This document shows positions 27,114-42,674 of a stretch of 64,000 bases of DNA, piece by piece. The position numbers were made by a program, and so were the translations under genes. This DNA comes from Pseudomonas bohemica (lineage in GTDB: Bacteria; Pseudomonadota; Gammaproteobacteria; Pseudomonadales; Pseudomonadaceae). Below the pieces are notes generated by a model. The model searched no databases and was not told the DNA's origin. It worked only from the letters and a program-made list of their open reading frames with translations. Positions within the stretch are counted from its first letter, which is position 1. Each line of letters begins with the position of its first letter. The stretch covers positions 83,425 through 147,424 of the forward strand of contig NZ_NKHL01000110.1 in the NCBI RefSeq assembly GCF_002934685.1, given 5' to 3'.

Positions 27114-27799
27114 CGGCTCAACTCCTTCACACCCATGGAGTACCGACGTCCGACCCAGACCAACACACCCAGCGACAGCACCGTGATCGCCAGGTAAAAA
27201 CCGCCCGCCAACAGGTAGAACGTGAACGGCTTGCCAGTTGCCTCAGCGGCGCCGCGTGCGCGGAACATGATGTCCTGCAAGCCCAGCAGCGAAACCAGAG
27301 CAGTCGCCTTGACCAGTACCAACCAGTTGTTAGTGAAACCGGGAAGGGCCAACCGGATCATTTGCGGCAGCACAATGCTGCGAAACGTGCGTACTCGCCC
27401 CAGGCCATAGGCATACGCTGCCTCGACCTGGCCATGCGGAATGCCTTGCAGTGCTCCTCGAAAGGTCTCAGTCATGTACGCACCGAAGATCAGTCCCAAC
27501 GTTGCGCAGCCAGCGACGAAGGGGCTGAACTCGACGGTGTACATCGAGCCCATGGATTCGAACCACTGGTTGAGCAAGGCCGGAAAGCTGTAGAAGATCA
27601 GGAGCATCAGCACCAGATCAGGAACGCCGCGTACGACTGTGGTGTAGACGCCCACCATGAAGCGCAGCACACGGCTGCCGGAGCGTTTGCAAAGCGCGCC
27701 GAGCAAACCCAGCACGACCGCCAGTACCAGCGAGATGAATGCCAGTTGCAGGCTGATCCAGCCTGCGCCGAGGACGGTTGCGATGTAGTCGCTCAGCAT
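27110..27799 (-). CDS. polar amino acid ABC transporter permease (HisQ-like)
   Basis: A 229-residue inner-membrane permease. The EAA loop is IPHGQVEAAYAYGLGRVRTF and the upstream signature TTVVRGVPDLVLMLLIFYSF. It begins 5 bases after the binding-protein stop, which indicates tight coupling. It pairs with the HisM-like subunit. Confidence 0.9.
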   Translation of the reverse strand: MLSDYIATVLGAGWISLQLAFISLVLAVVLGLLGALCKRSGSRVLRFMVGVYTTVVRGVPDLVLMLLIFYSFPALLNQWFESMGSMYTVEFSPFVAGCATLGLIFGAYMTETFRGALQGIPHGQVEAAYAYGLGRVRTFRSIVLPQMIRLALPGFTNNWLVLVKATALVSLLGLQDIMFRARGAAEATGKPFTFYLLAGGFYLAITVLSLGVLVWVGRRYSMGVKELSR

Positions 27800-27804
27800 C
27801 GTGC

Positions 27805-28572
27805 TTACTCTTGAGGGCCGAAGTACTTGGCATCGAGCTTGTCGAGCTGGCCGCTGTCACGCACAGCTTTGAGCCCTTCATCGATGCGCTCGACCAAAGC
27901 CTTGTTGGATTTGTTGATGGCAATCGCCACCCCTTCACCGAACTCTGGCGCGTCCTTGCCGGTCAGGCGTGGGCCGACCAGTTCGAAGTTCTTGCCTTCG
28001 TCCTTGCGTAGGAAGCTGTAGAGAATCTGCGCTTCGTAGCTCAGATGGACATCGGCACGGCCCGCCGCAAGTTCCAGATAAGGCTCGCTGCCGCCGGCGT
28101 AGCGCTTGATGGTGCTACCGGGGAAGTTCTTGGTGACGTAGGCATCCATCGGCGTACCGGTCTGCACGGCAATGGTCTTGCCCTTCAGGCCGTCCGGGGT
28201 GATGGTCAGATTCGTGCCTTTGCGTGCAACGAAACGAAAGGTCGGCAACTCATACACTTCACTGAACGCCATGGCCTTGCGGCGTGCGTCGGTGACTGTC
28301 AGCTGAGAAATCAGCGCGTCGTATTTCTTGCTGATCAGGCCAGGGATCATGCCCTCCCAGGCGGCGCCGATGATGTTGCAATCCAGCTTGGCCTCTTTGC
28401 AGACAGCCTCTGCCAGTTCGATGTCGTAACCCACCAGCTTGCCGTTGGCATCGACCGATTCGAAGGGTGGGAACGTTGCATCGGTAGCAATGGTGACGGT
28501 GTCGCCGGCGACGGCGCTGCCCGAGATCACCAGAGCCATGGCGGCGAACAGCAATTTGTACTTGGAAGTCAT
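27805..28572 (-). CDS. periplasmic polar amino acid-binding protein of ABC transporter
   Basis: About 255 residues from ATG 28572, chosen because the AGGAAA ribosome site is properly spaced; an ATG six bases earlier is too close to it. Signal peptide MTSKYKLLFAAMALVISGSAVA, then the cluster 3 binding fold: TDATFPPFESVDANGKLVGY, DIELAEAVCKEAKLDC, KTIAVQTGTPMDAYV. It resembles lysine/arginine/ornithine- and octopine/nopaline-binding proteins, so a basic or guanidino ligand is likely. Confidence 0.9.
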   Translation of the reverse strand: MTSKYKLLFAAMALVISGSAVAGDTVTIATDATFPPFESVDANGKLVGYDIELAEAVCKEAKLDCNIIGAAWEGMIPGLISKKYDALISQLTVTDARRKAMAFSEVYELPTFRFVARKGTNLTITPDGLKGKTIAVQTGTPMDAYVTKNFPGSTIKRYAGGSEPYLELAAGRADVHLSYEAQILYSFLRKDEGKNFELVGPRLTGKDAPEFGEGVAIAINKSNKALVERIDEGLKAVRDSGQLDKLDAKYFGPQE

Positions 28573-28653
28573 GTGCATTTCCTGTCGAGTCGTGTGTTGG
28601 GGCAGAGTCAATACGCGTGGTGCTGGTCTTTTTATGGCTGCCAGCATGCCGCT

Positions 28654-28676
28654 ACGACCGGGTTAAAACCGGTCGT
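28654..28676. promoter_or_regulatory. inverted repeat between Lrp and binding-protein genes
   Basis: Arms ACGACCGG and CCGGTCGT (8 bp, perfect) around GTTAAAA. It lies after the Lrp stop and about 80 bases before the binding-protein start on the minus strand. No T tract follows, so an operator is more likely than a terminator. Confidence 0.4.
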
Positions 28677-28719
28677 TAGGGGCGCGATAGACAGCGCATT
28701 CGGTTGTTGCTTGAAACGG

Positions 28720-29226
28720 TTACAGCGGAATCGGTCGCGTAGGCGGCCCATTGGATAACTTGATACTGGTCAGCTCCGGGTGACTCACCAGCTTGTCGAT
28801 ATGCAGGCTGGCATCGTTAAGCCACTGCTCGGTCACCTGCAGGTAATGATTCATGTCCCTGCAGTGCATACGCAGGGTGTAATCGAAGGCGCCGCTGACC
28901 AAGTGGCATTCGGTGACTTGGACGCACTCGCGCACACATGTCTCAAATGCGCGCTGAGCAGCCCGCCCACTCTGGTTGGAAAGCGCGACCAGCACCCGCA
29001 AACAAAGCCCTGGTGAGACCAGCTGTTCGTCGACCACCGCGCTGTAACCTCTGATGAATCCACGCTGTTCCAGCTTGCGTACACGCTCAAGACACGGGCG
29101 CGGCGTGAGGTGCACACGTTCAGAGAGTTTCTGATAGCTAATCCGGCCATCGCGCCGCAGTACGTCGAGAATCGCAAGGTCGATGCGATCGAGACTTGCA
29201 GCCGAACCGTTGGGCGTAGTGGTCAT
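28720..29226 (-). CDS. Lrp/AsnC-family transcriptional regulator
   Basis: 168 residues. The N-terminal HTH is LDRIDLAILDVLRRDGRISY followed by QKLSERVHLTPRPCLERVRK; the C-terminal RAM/AsnC effector domain spans about residues 75-150. It is encoded inside the transporter block, between the ATPase and the binding protein. It is a likely amino-acid-responsive activator of this catabolic region. Confidence 0.9.
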   Translation of the reverse strand: MTTTPNGSAASLDRIDLAILDVLRRDGRISYQKLSERVHLTPRPCLERVRKLEQRGFIRGYSAVVDEQLVSPGLCLRVLVALSNQSGRAAQRAFETCVRECVQVTECHLVSGAFDYTLRMHCRDMNHYLQVTEQWLNDASLHIDKLVSHPELTSIKLSNGPPTRPIPL

Positions 29227-29240
29227 CAGGCTCTACTCGC

Positions 29241-30014
29241 TTACTTCAGGCGGCCAGAGAGGAACTGCTGCAAACGCTCACTCTGTGGACGGTCAAATAA
29301 CTCGCCCGGATGGCCCTGCTCCTCAATCAAGCCCCGGTGCAGAAACAGGGCTTGAGTCGAGAGATTACGGGCGAAGCCCATTTCGTGAGTCACGACCACC
29401 ATGGTTCTGCCCTCTTCGGCCAGCGCCTGCATGACCTTTAGCACTTCCCCTACCAGCTCGGGATCCAGTGCCGAGGTGGGTTCATCAAACAGCATCACTT
29501 CGGGCTCCATGCACAGCGCACGAGCGATCGCGACCCGTTGCTGCTGCCCACCGGACAGATGAGCCGGGTACTGTCCGAAGGACTTGGGCAGCAGCCCGAC
29601 CTTGGCCAGATTCGCCTCACCCAACTCTCGTGCCTCGGATCGAGTCAGACCGCGCACGTGCATCGGCGCCTCCATGACGTTTTCGAGAACGGTCATGTGA
29701 GACCACAAGCAAAAGTTCTGAAATACCATCGACAGTTGGGCACGGATCCGTTGCAACTGACGCGCATCACTTGCCATCAGCTCGCCGGTACGGCGGTCGA
29801 CGGTCGTCGCCAGCAACTCGTTACCAACGCGGATCTCGCCTTTGTGAGGGCGCTCCAGCAGGTTGATACAACGAAGAAAAGTGCTTTTGCCCGAACCGCT
29901 GGAGCCAATGATGCTCACCACGTCGCCTGCCTTGGCATTGAGGCTGATGCCTTTGATAACTTCATGGGCGCCATAGCGCTTGTGCAGGTCAGTGACGATT
30001 AGCTTGTCCATCAT
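29241..30014 (-). CDS. polar amino acid ABC transporter ATP-binding protein (HisP-like)
   Basis: 257 residues with Walker A IIGSSGSGKST, signature LSGGQQQRVAIARAL, Walker B VMLFDEPTSALDP and the switch VVVTHE. The usual HisP start (KRYGAHEVIKGISL) is present. It energises the importer formed with the two permeases; it is separated from them by the Lrp and binding-protein genes but shares orientation. Confidence 0.9.
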   Translation of the reverse strand: MMDKLIVTDLHKRYGAHEVIKGISLNAKAGDVVSIIGSSGSGKSTFLRCINLLERPHKGEIRVGNELLATTVDRRTGELMASDARQLQRIRAQLSMVFQNFCLWSHMTVLENVMEAPMHVRGLTRSEARELGEANLAKVGLLPKSFGQYPAHLSGGQQQRVAIARALCMEPEVMLFDEPTSALDPELVGEVLKVMQALAEEGRTMVVVTHEMGFARNLSTQALFLHRGLIEEQGHPGELFDRPQSERLQQFLSGRLK

Positions 30015-30049
30015 GATCTCTAATTAAAATGAACCTGAAATCCAACCAC

Positions 30050-30652
30050 TCAAAAAGGTGGAGGCACGATCACCCACAAAGCGGTACAGGTTTCGTCCTC
30101 CGACGGGTTTCGCCACGAGTGAGCAATGGTGGGTGGGAAAGTCAAAGTGTCCCCAGCCTTCAACAGATAAACATCCCCGCCCACACGCATTTCCATCTGG
30201 CCGGTTTGCACGTGAACCATGTCGGTGTCAGCTTTGATGGTGAAGGTTTCATCCCCCGAACCCCCGCCTGGTTCAATGATTGAATACAGCGCCATCATGT
30301 GTTCGTTGCCCGCGCCGCCTATCAGGTATTCGCGCATCTTCTCGCCGCCCAGACTGATTGGCGTGCCCTCGCCCGCTGGAACGAATGCGGTGGAAGGCGG
30401 CGAGAACAACTCGGCGGGCTTGATCCCGATGGCGTCGCAGACTCGGAGCAAGGTCGCTACTGATGCCTGCACGACGTCCCGCTCGAACCGACTGATGAAC
30501 GACTTACTCACTCCCACACGCTGCGCCACATCCTCAATCAACAAGCCTTTGGCTTGACGAGCCGCGCGCAAACGGCTTCCTACGTTGAAACCCTCAATGC
30601 CGATGGGGGGCGCATCAATCGCACGGTTTTGGGCCTTCGGGGTTTTTGACAT
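30050..30652 (-). CDS. XRE-cupin transcriptional regulator
   Basis: 200 residues. The N-terminal XRE helix-turn-helix spans residues 25-82 (RLRAARQAKGLLIEDVAQRV, GVSKSFISRFERDVVQAS). The C-terminal cupin spans about 125-195 (GDETFTIKADTDMVHVQTGQ, LLKAGDTLTFPPTIAHSWRN). Such regulators often control polyamine or amino acid catabolism (PuuR-like). It sits between aruE and the transporter genes and may regulate the whole block. Confidence 0.9.
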   Translation of the reverse strand: MSKTPKAQNRAIDAPPIGIEGFNVGSRLRAARQAKGLLIEDVAQRVGVSKSFISRFERDVVQASVATLLRVCDAIGIKPAELFSPPSTAFVPAGEGTPISLGGEKMREYLIGGAGNEHMMALYSIIEPGGGSGDETFTIKADTDMVHVQTGQMEMRVGGDVYLLKAGDTLTFPPTIAHSWRNPSEDETCTALWVIVPPPF

Positions 30653-30805
30653 GATGATCGCCAGTTACCTGATAAGTACTTTTTTGTTATCCAGCAATTA
30701 ACAGGCCAGCTTTCAAAGCATGGCGAACAACCTGCATACGTGGGTTATTTCAGCGGTTAACGGTTGCCAAATACGAAACAGAACTTCTCGTCAGTGAACT
30801 TATAG

Positions 30806-34321
<3,516 letters not shown>

Positions 34322-34330
34322 GCTGTTCTC

Positions 34331-37484
<3,154 letters not shown>

Positions 37485-37661
37485 GTCTCATCATCGGTGG
37501 CAAACAGATGATGAAATTCTGGGGCATCACCCCGGATCGAATGCGGTGTTTGCCCCCCTTTCGCCGACCGGATCGGTTGACTTTCTCCATTGTGACGGCC
37601 GATTCAGCCGCACCAGCCCCGAGTGGCCTCCCTCCAGCAGGTGAACATAAAACGAGAACAG

Positions 37662-37855
37662 ATGGACTTCATATCAGATGTGGTAATCAAGCTGCTTGCG
37701 CATCGTATTGGCGTTTTGCTGAGCTTGCTGACCGGCGGCCGCTTCAAGGGAGAGAGCGGTTTCGCATGGGGCCTGGCAGTCGCCATCGGGGCTTGGTATT
37801 GCTCGCCTCTCTCGCAGCTGCCATAGCGTGGCTCATCTACCTCAAAGGTCGATAG
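37662..37855 (+). pseudogene. frameshifted copy of a small membrane protein gene
   Basis: Starts MDFISDVVIKLLAHRIGVL and matches the intact 65-residue protein at 49074 base for base over long stretches. One base is missing in the GGA-GGC region, so the frame shifts after AVAIG and stops early; the restored frame ends LAAAIAWLIYLKGR and stops at 37855. The upstream (ACGAGAACAG) and downstream (CGATAGGGAGCGTC) flanks are duplicated too. Confidence 0.75.
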
Positions 37856-38267
37856 GGAGCGTCAGTAATGGGTCGAAAGCGGTCTAGTCGGCAAGCAGGC
37901 TGCCACGCAGAAAGCCAGTTCAAACTGGCATCCCAACTCAAAAGTATGCGTCTCGAACTAGCTCCTCACGCGCCCTCACGGCGGGGGTAGCCAGCCAGAG
38001 TAAGCAGCGCATCTAAAGAGGCATCCAGTCCTATGACGACTTCGAGGCCGATAGTCTGGCAACTCCAGGGCACATCTTGTGCATGGGCACTGATGCTGAG
38101 CTGCTCAGTATCCGGCCAAGGACCTTCGGCCCGCCGTCCCACTCGACACCTTGGATGACGCAATGCGCTGCCTGATCGGGCTAATGCACCGAATCCGTTC
38201 GTCTTGACTGTTGACCAGATCACAACGGTAGACGCATCCGCACCCCAAGGTCGGTCTGGAGAACACC
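37856..38267. other. spacer with short repeat relics and no supported gene
   Basis: About 410 bases. It contains ATGGGTCGAAAGC just after the duplicated small gene, a motif also seen near 15411. A minus-strand frame (EVVIGLDASLDALLTLAGYP) looks protein-like but cannot be assigned. Confidence 0.4.
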
Positions 38268-39170
38268 TTGAATTTCACCGCCTTCAGATACTTCAACGAA
38301 GTCGTACAATCCAAAGCGATCCGCCGCGCCGCCGACCGTTTGCACGTCACACCTTCCGCCGTCAGCCGACAAATCGCCCTGCTTGAACATGAACTGGGCA
38401 CGCCACTGCTGGAACGCACCAATACGGGTGTGGAATTGACTGCCGCAGGCGTCATGTTGGAGCGTTACACCCGAACCCTGTTTCGCGACCTGGAGCGTGT
38501 ACGCGAAGGCATCGCCGCGTTTCGCTCTCTGGATCAGGGCGAGGTGAAAATCCATGCGATGGAAGGTGTACTGTCGAGCTTCCTCCCTGAAACGATCGCG
38601 GCCTTTCTTCAACTGCACCCACGCATCGATTTTCAGGTCACTACGTGCTCCAGCGACCTCATCGTCGAGGCGCTGATCCGCGATGAAACCGACATTGGCA
38701 TCATCTACAACCCAGAGCTGCGCTTTGAGATCAGTGTGGTGGCTGAACGCAGGGAGCCCGTGGTTTGCCTGGTCGCCGAGCACGATGAGCTGGCCTGCGA
38801 ACCCGTGGTGACCATGCAGCAACTGTGCAAAAGGCCGCTCGCTCTCCCTCGCCCAAGCTTCGGTTTACGTCAGTTGTTCGACCGTACCCCGGAGGCTCGT
38901 CAACTCAAGCCACGCATCATCGTCGAAGCCAACAATCTGGACATTCTCCGGGCCACAGCGGTACTCGGCGCCTGCGTGACGATCGGTCCGGAGATCTCGG
39001 CACGGCGAGAGATCGACGCCGGATTGCTCAAGGCGATTCCCATCGACCTCGACGCGTTCAGAAACGTGCGCTCGGCGGTCTGCGTGCACCAGGAGAGGGT
39101 GCCGAGCTACGCCACCAACGCTTTTCTCAAGTTTCTCAAGAGCCGTTTCCCGCTAGGTCACCCGGCGTGA
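38268..39170 (+). CDS. LysR-family regulator of the rut-like operon
   Basis: 300 residues from a TTG start (38268). N-terminal HTH FTAFRYFNEVVQSKAIRRAA, DRLHVTPSAVSRQIALLEHE; the effector domain follows. It lies directly upstream of, and in the same direction as, the rut-like genes. This differs from the TetR-type RutR of enterobacteria, so regulation is by another effector. Confidence 0.9.
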   Translation: MNFTAFRYFNEVVQSKAIRRAADRLHVTPSAVSRQIALLEHELGTPLLERTNTGVELTAAGVMLERYTRTLFRDLERVREGIAAFRSLDQGEVKIHAMEGVLSSFLPETIAAFLQLHPRIDFQVTTCSSDLIVEALIRDETDIGIIYNPELRFEISVVAERREPVVCLVAEHDELACEPVVTMQQLCKRPLALPRPSFGLRQLFDRTPEARQLKPRIIVEANNLDILRATAVLGACVTIGPEISARREIDAGLLKAIPIDLDAFRNVRSAVCVHQERVPSYATNAFLKFLKSRFPLGHPA

Positions 39171-39302
39171 GGGTGTTCGAATTTGGGCAACATGGCATGC
39201 AGCAATCGCAGTTACGTACCGCCCTATTCCCCGTGCAATAAATAGTCATCCGCGAAGATTACCCATCTGACATTCGCGACAAAACCGACCAGGGGAAGCG
39301 AG

Positions 39303-40124
39303 ATGCCGAGCATGTTTACCAATGGAATCCAGACCCACTACCAGGTTCAAGGCAGTGGACCCGCGCTGGTTTTCGTCTCCGGACTTGGCGGCGCCGGCGG
39401 CTATTGGGCACCTCAGGTCGAACTGTTTGCCAAGCACTTCACCGTCGTGACCTACGACCAACGCGGCGCCGGCAAATCTGACCACCCGGACGAACCGTAC
39501 AGCATCAAGACGCTGGCCGATGACCTTCAGGCGTTGATCGAAGGGCTGGAACTAGACCGCCCCGTGCTGATCGGCCATTCCACCGGGGGTGCGATCGGCC
39601 AGCTACTGGGCGCCCGTGAACCTCAGCTGCTGGCTGGCATGGTGCTATACGCCAGCTGGTCGAAATCCGATGCGCATTTCAATTGGTGTTTCCGGATGCG
39701 CCGGACGCTGCTGGAAGGCACCTCGCTGGATGAGTACGTTCACGGCAGCGCGCTGTTTCTGTATCCGCCTGAGCACATCCGTGACCACGCAGAGTCGCTC
39801 TCTCCCGGCTTGCTGGCGTCGGTCGCCAACTTCCCGGCTCGGGAAATCGTCCTGCGTCGCATCGACGCGATCATGGCCCATGACGCCACGGCTCAGCTGT
39901 CGATGATCCGCATCCCGACCCTGGTGGTCTGCGCCGAGGACGACATTCTCACGCCGCCCTATCAGTCCCGCCTACTGGCCGAGTCCATCGCCAGTGCCGA
40001 GCTGCGCATCGTGCCCAAGGGCGGCCACAGTTTTTCGGAAACCGAGACCGCGACGTTCAACGGCCTCGTCTCCGAGTTTTTATCTCGCATCGGTCTCCTG
40101 AAAACCGAAGCCTCAGTCCTCTGA
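39303..40124 (+). CDS. rutD: RutD-like alpha/beta hydrolase
   Basis: 273 residues. Nucleophile elbow GHSTGGAIGQ, acid in VVCAEDDILTPP, His in PKGGHSFSE; oxyanion region VSGLGGAGGYW. In the Rut pathway RutD speeds aminoacrylate hydrolysis. Here it is the first gene, 16 bases before the RutA-like gene, and has a complete Ser-His-Asp triad. It could instead perform the carbamate-releasing step that is otherwise RutB's. Confidence 0.78.
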   Translation: MPSMFTNGIQTHYQVQGSGPALVFVSGLGGAGGYWAPQVELFAKHFTVVTYDQRGAGKSDHPDEPYSIKTLADDLQALIEGLELDRPVLIGHSTGGAIGQLLGAREPQLLAGMVLYASWSKSDAHFNWCFRMRRTLLEGTSLDEYVHGSALFLYPPEHIRDHAESLSPGLLASVANFPAREIVLRRIDAIMAHDATAQLSMIRIPTLVVCAEDDILTPPYQSRLLAESIASAELRIVPKGGHSFSETETATFNGLVSEFLSRIGLLKTEASVL

Positions 40125-40139
40125 TTCAAGGAGTTCATC

Positions 40140-41258
40140 ATGCCCGGCAACGACAGCAAAAGCGTGGAGTTCGGTGTTTTTCTGCCCGTTGGTAACGGCG
40201 GCTGGATCACCTCCACCACCAGCCCGCAGCTTCCTGCGACCTACGACTACAACAAGCAAGTCACGATTCTGGCCGAAGCGCTGGGGTTTGATTTCGCGTT
40301 ATCCATGGCCAAGTGGCGCGGCTACGGCGGCCCTTCGCAACACTGGGACATCACCCTGGAAAGCATGACCACCATGGCCGGTCTCGCCGAAGCCACCAGC
40401 CGCATCGGCGTGTGGGGCACGGTGCACACCATGGTGTTTCACCCAGCCGTCGTGGCCAAGATGGCGGCGGTGCTCGATCAGATTTCCAACGGGCGTTTTG
40501 GCCTGAACATCGTGTCCGGCTCAAACCCCACCGACCAGGGCCAGATGGGTTTGTGGAAAGACCTCGACCATTCCGAGCGCTATGAAATGGCTGAAGAGTG
40601 GCTGACCGTGCTCAAGCGCCTGTGGACCGAGGACCGTGTCGATCACAAAGGCAAGCACTACGAACTGACCGACTGCATGTCCAACCCGAAACCCGTCACA
40701 CCGCCGCCGATCATCTGCGCGGGTGCGTCAGACCGTGGCTTCCTGTTCACCATGCAGCACTGCACCGGCAGCTTCATGCTGGGCTCCGATCACGATGACT
40801 TCATAAAGACCGGTCTGCGGGCCAAGGAACTAGCGACCCAACAAGGCAAGACGGATTTCAAGACCTATGGTCTGTTCACCATCGTGCCCGGCGCCACCGA
40901 CGCCGAAGCCCGCGAACGCGTCGCCCTTTACGACTCGGGCGTAGACACCATCGCGCTGGACAACCAGACCCGCGAATACTCCGGTGACAAGAGCTTCAAG
41001 CAGAACACCATGGCCCAGCGGTTCGTCTCCCAGGGCGAACAACGCAACTCCATGACCCGCGCCGCCCTCGTCGGCTCGCCGGAAACCATCGGCAACAAGC
41101 TCGCCGAAATCATCAAGGGCGCGCAGCTCGATGGCGTGACGGTGATCGTTCCCGACTTCATCGACGACCTGAAAGTCGTAGGCACCGAGGTGCTGGAAGT
41201 GCTCGAACTCAACGGCGTGCAGACCAACGCACGCGCCCACCAAAAGGCGGAGCGCTGA
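40140..41258 (+). CDS. rutA: RutA-like flavin-dependent monooxygenase
   Basis: 372 residues of the bacterial luciferase-like group; flavin is supplied reduced by RutF. Similarity to RutA is clear but not close: FGVFLPVGNGGWITSTTSPQ and FDFALSMAKWRGYGG match, while the substrate region differs (GTVHTMVFHP instead of ATAATLTLPP; NIVSGSNPTDQGQMG instead of NLVTGWQKPEYEQMG). RutA opens uracil oxidatively. The divergence and missing rutB suggest another heterocycle or a modified pathway. The stop overlaps the rutC start. Confidence 0.8.
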   Translation: MPGNDSKSVEFGVFLPVGNGGWITSTTSPQLPATYDYNKQVTILAEALGFDFALSMAKWRGYGGPSQHWDITLESMTTMAGLAEATSRIGVWGTVHTMVFHPAVVAKMAAVLDQISNGRFGLNIVSGSNPTDQGQMGLWKDLDHSERYEMAEEWLTVLKRLWTEDRVDHKGKHYELTDCMSNPKPVTPPPIICAGASDRGFLFTMQHCTGSFMLGSDHDDFIKTGLRAKELATQQGKTDFKTYGLFTIVPGATDAEARERVALYDSGVDTIALDNQTREYSGDKSFKQNTMAQRFVSQGEQRNSMTRAALVGSPETIGNKLAEIIKGAQLDGVTVIVPDFIDDLKVVGTEVLEVLELNGVQTNARAHQKAER

Positions 41259-41653
41259 TGAAGATCGGTCCCTGCAACCCCAAAGGCCTCAAGCAGCAGA
41301 CCTACTACAACCATGCGGTGGTGCGGGCCGGACAACCGGTGTTTCTGACCGGCCAGGTGGCCTGGGACGCTGACGGCAACGTGGTCGGCAAAGGCGACAT
41401 CGACACCCAGGCGAAGAAGATCTGGGAAAACATCGGCCTGGCTCTCGCTGCATTCGGGGTCGGCCCGGAAGTGGTGGTCAAGCTCAACACCTATGCGTTG
41501 TCTCGGGAAACCATCCCGGCGTTGCATCGCGCCCGTTCGGCGTTCTTCGAAGGTTACGACCTGCCCGCCAGCACCTTCGTCGTGGTGGCCGGGCTTGCCG
41601 ATGCAGACCTGCTCGCCGAAATCGACGTGACCCTGATTCTGCCGCAGGACTGA
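41258..41653 (+). CDS. rutC: RidA/RutC-like enamine/imine deaminase
   Basis: 131 residues of the YjgF/RidA trimer family. It has PVFLTGQVAWDADGNVVGKG, VVKLNTYALSRETIPALHRA and the end LLAEIDVTLILPQD. RutC removes toxic 3-aminoacrylate-type products. The start codon overlaps the RutA-like stop by one base, strong evidence of a common pathway. Confidence 0.85.
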   Translation: MKIGPCNPKGLKQQTYYNHAVVRAGQPVFLTGQVAWDADGNVVGKGDIDTQAKKIWENIGLALAAFGVGPEVVVKLNTYALSRETIPALHRARSAFFEGYDLPASTFVVVAGLADADLLAEIDVTLILPQD

Positions 41654-41711
41654 ACAGATTCTTCAAGCCAGCCCCTTTGCCAATCGTCGCGGTGCGACCA
41701 GGAGTTTCGAC

Positions 41712-42674
41712 ATGAACGTTCATCAAATCTTAGCGATCGCGGCCACCACCACGCTGGGCTTGAGCTCATTAGCGAATGCAGCCGACGCCCCGCGCGTGGC
41801 CGCGTTGTTCACTCAGACAGTCACTCAAGGTACATGGGATAGCGCGGGTTACGCGGGCTTCAAGGCAATGGCCGACAAAGACGGCTTCAAGCCCAGCTAC
41901 CTGGAAAACACCTCCTACGAAGCCGCGCCCGCAGCACTGCGGCAACTGGCCTCCGATGGCGTGAAACTCATCGTCGCGCACTCGTCGGGCTACTCGGCCG
42001 CGATCAAGGAAGTGGCGCCTTCCTACCCGAATACCCAGTTCGTGCTCTATTCCTATGAAGGTTCCACCGCCAACCTGCCCAACTACTCGGCGTGGTCGGT
42101 GGACTGGGACGAATACGGTTTCGTGCTCGGTGCGCTGGCGGCAGCGGCCAGTAAATCGGGGCACATCGCAGTCATCTCTGGCGAGCCGATTCCCTCGGCT
42201 GAACGCACCATTGAGTTCATCAAAAAGGGCGCGGCGTACGTCAATCCCAAGGTGCAGGTGGATTCAGCCTACGTCGGCTCGTTCGTTGACGTCGCACGGG
42301 CCAAAGAGATTGCCACCGGCCTAATCGCTCGCGGTGCCGACTTCGTGATTCCTTCCGCCGACACCGCCGACGCTGGGGTGCAGCAGGCCGCCGACGAAGA
42401 AGGCGTCCTGACCATCGGCTCCTACGGCGACCAGTCGAAGGCGTATCCCAACTCGGTCATGACCTCCACAGTTATGAACTTCAGAAAATCCTACGCCGAC
42501 ATCGGCGAGGACTACGCAGCGGGCAAGCTTGGCAACCGCATCGTCACCGAAAACCTGGCTTCCAACGGCTGGGGGCTGGTCATGCCGTTTACCCACGTTG
42601 ATTCCAATGTTCAAGCCAAGGTCACGAAAGTCATGGACGACTTGAAGGCCGGCAACATCAAGATTGAAGAGTGA
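41712..42674 (+). CDS. BMP-family (nucleoside-type) ABC transporter substrate-binding protein
   Basis: 320 residues. Signal peptide MNVHQILAIAATTTLGLSSL cleaved near NAADA, then a Med/PnrA-like basic membrane protein domain: AALFTQTVTQGTWDSAGYAG, SDGVKLIVAHSSGYSAAIKE, WSVDWDEYGFVLGALAAAA. BMP proteins bind purine or pyrimidine nucleosides and bases. It would collect the substrate of the rut-like enzymes, replacing RutG. Overlaps the ATPase by 4 bases. Confidence 0.88.
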   Translation: MNVHQILAIAATTTLGLSSLANAADAPRVAALFTQTVTQGTWDSAGYAGFKAMADKDGFKPSYLENTSYEAAPAALRQLASDGVKLIVAHSSGYSAAIKEVAPSYPNTQFVLYSYEGSTANLPNYSAWSVDWDEYGFVLGALAAAASKSGHIAVISGEPIPSAERTIEFIKKGAAYVNPKVQVDSAYVGSFVDVARAKEIATGLIARGADFVIPSADTADAGVQQAADEEGVLTIGSYGDQSKAYPNSVMTSTVMNFRKSYADIGEDYAAGKLGNRIVTENLASNGWGLVMPFTHVDSNVQAKVTKVMDDLKAGNIKIEE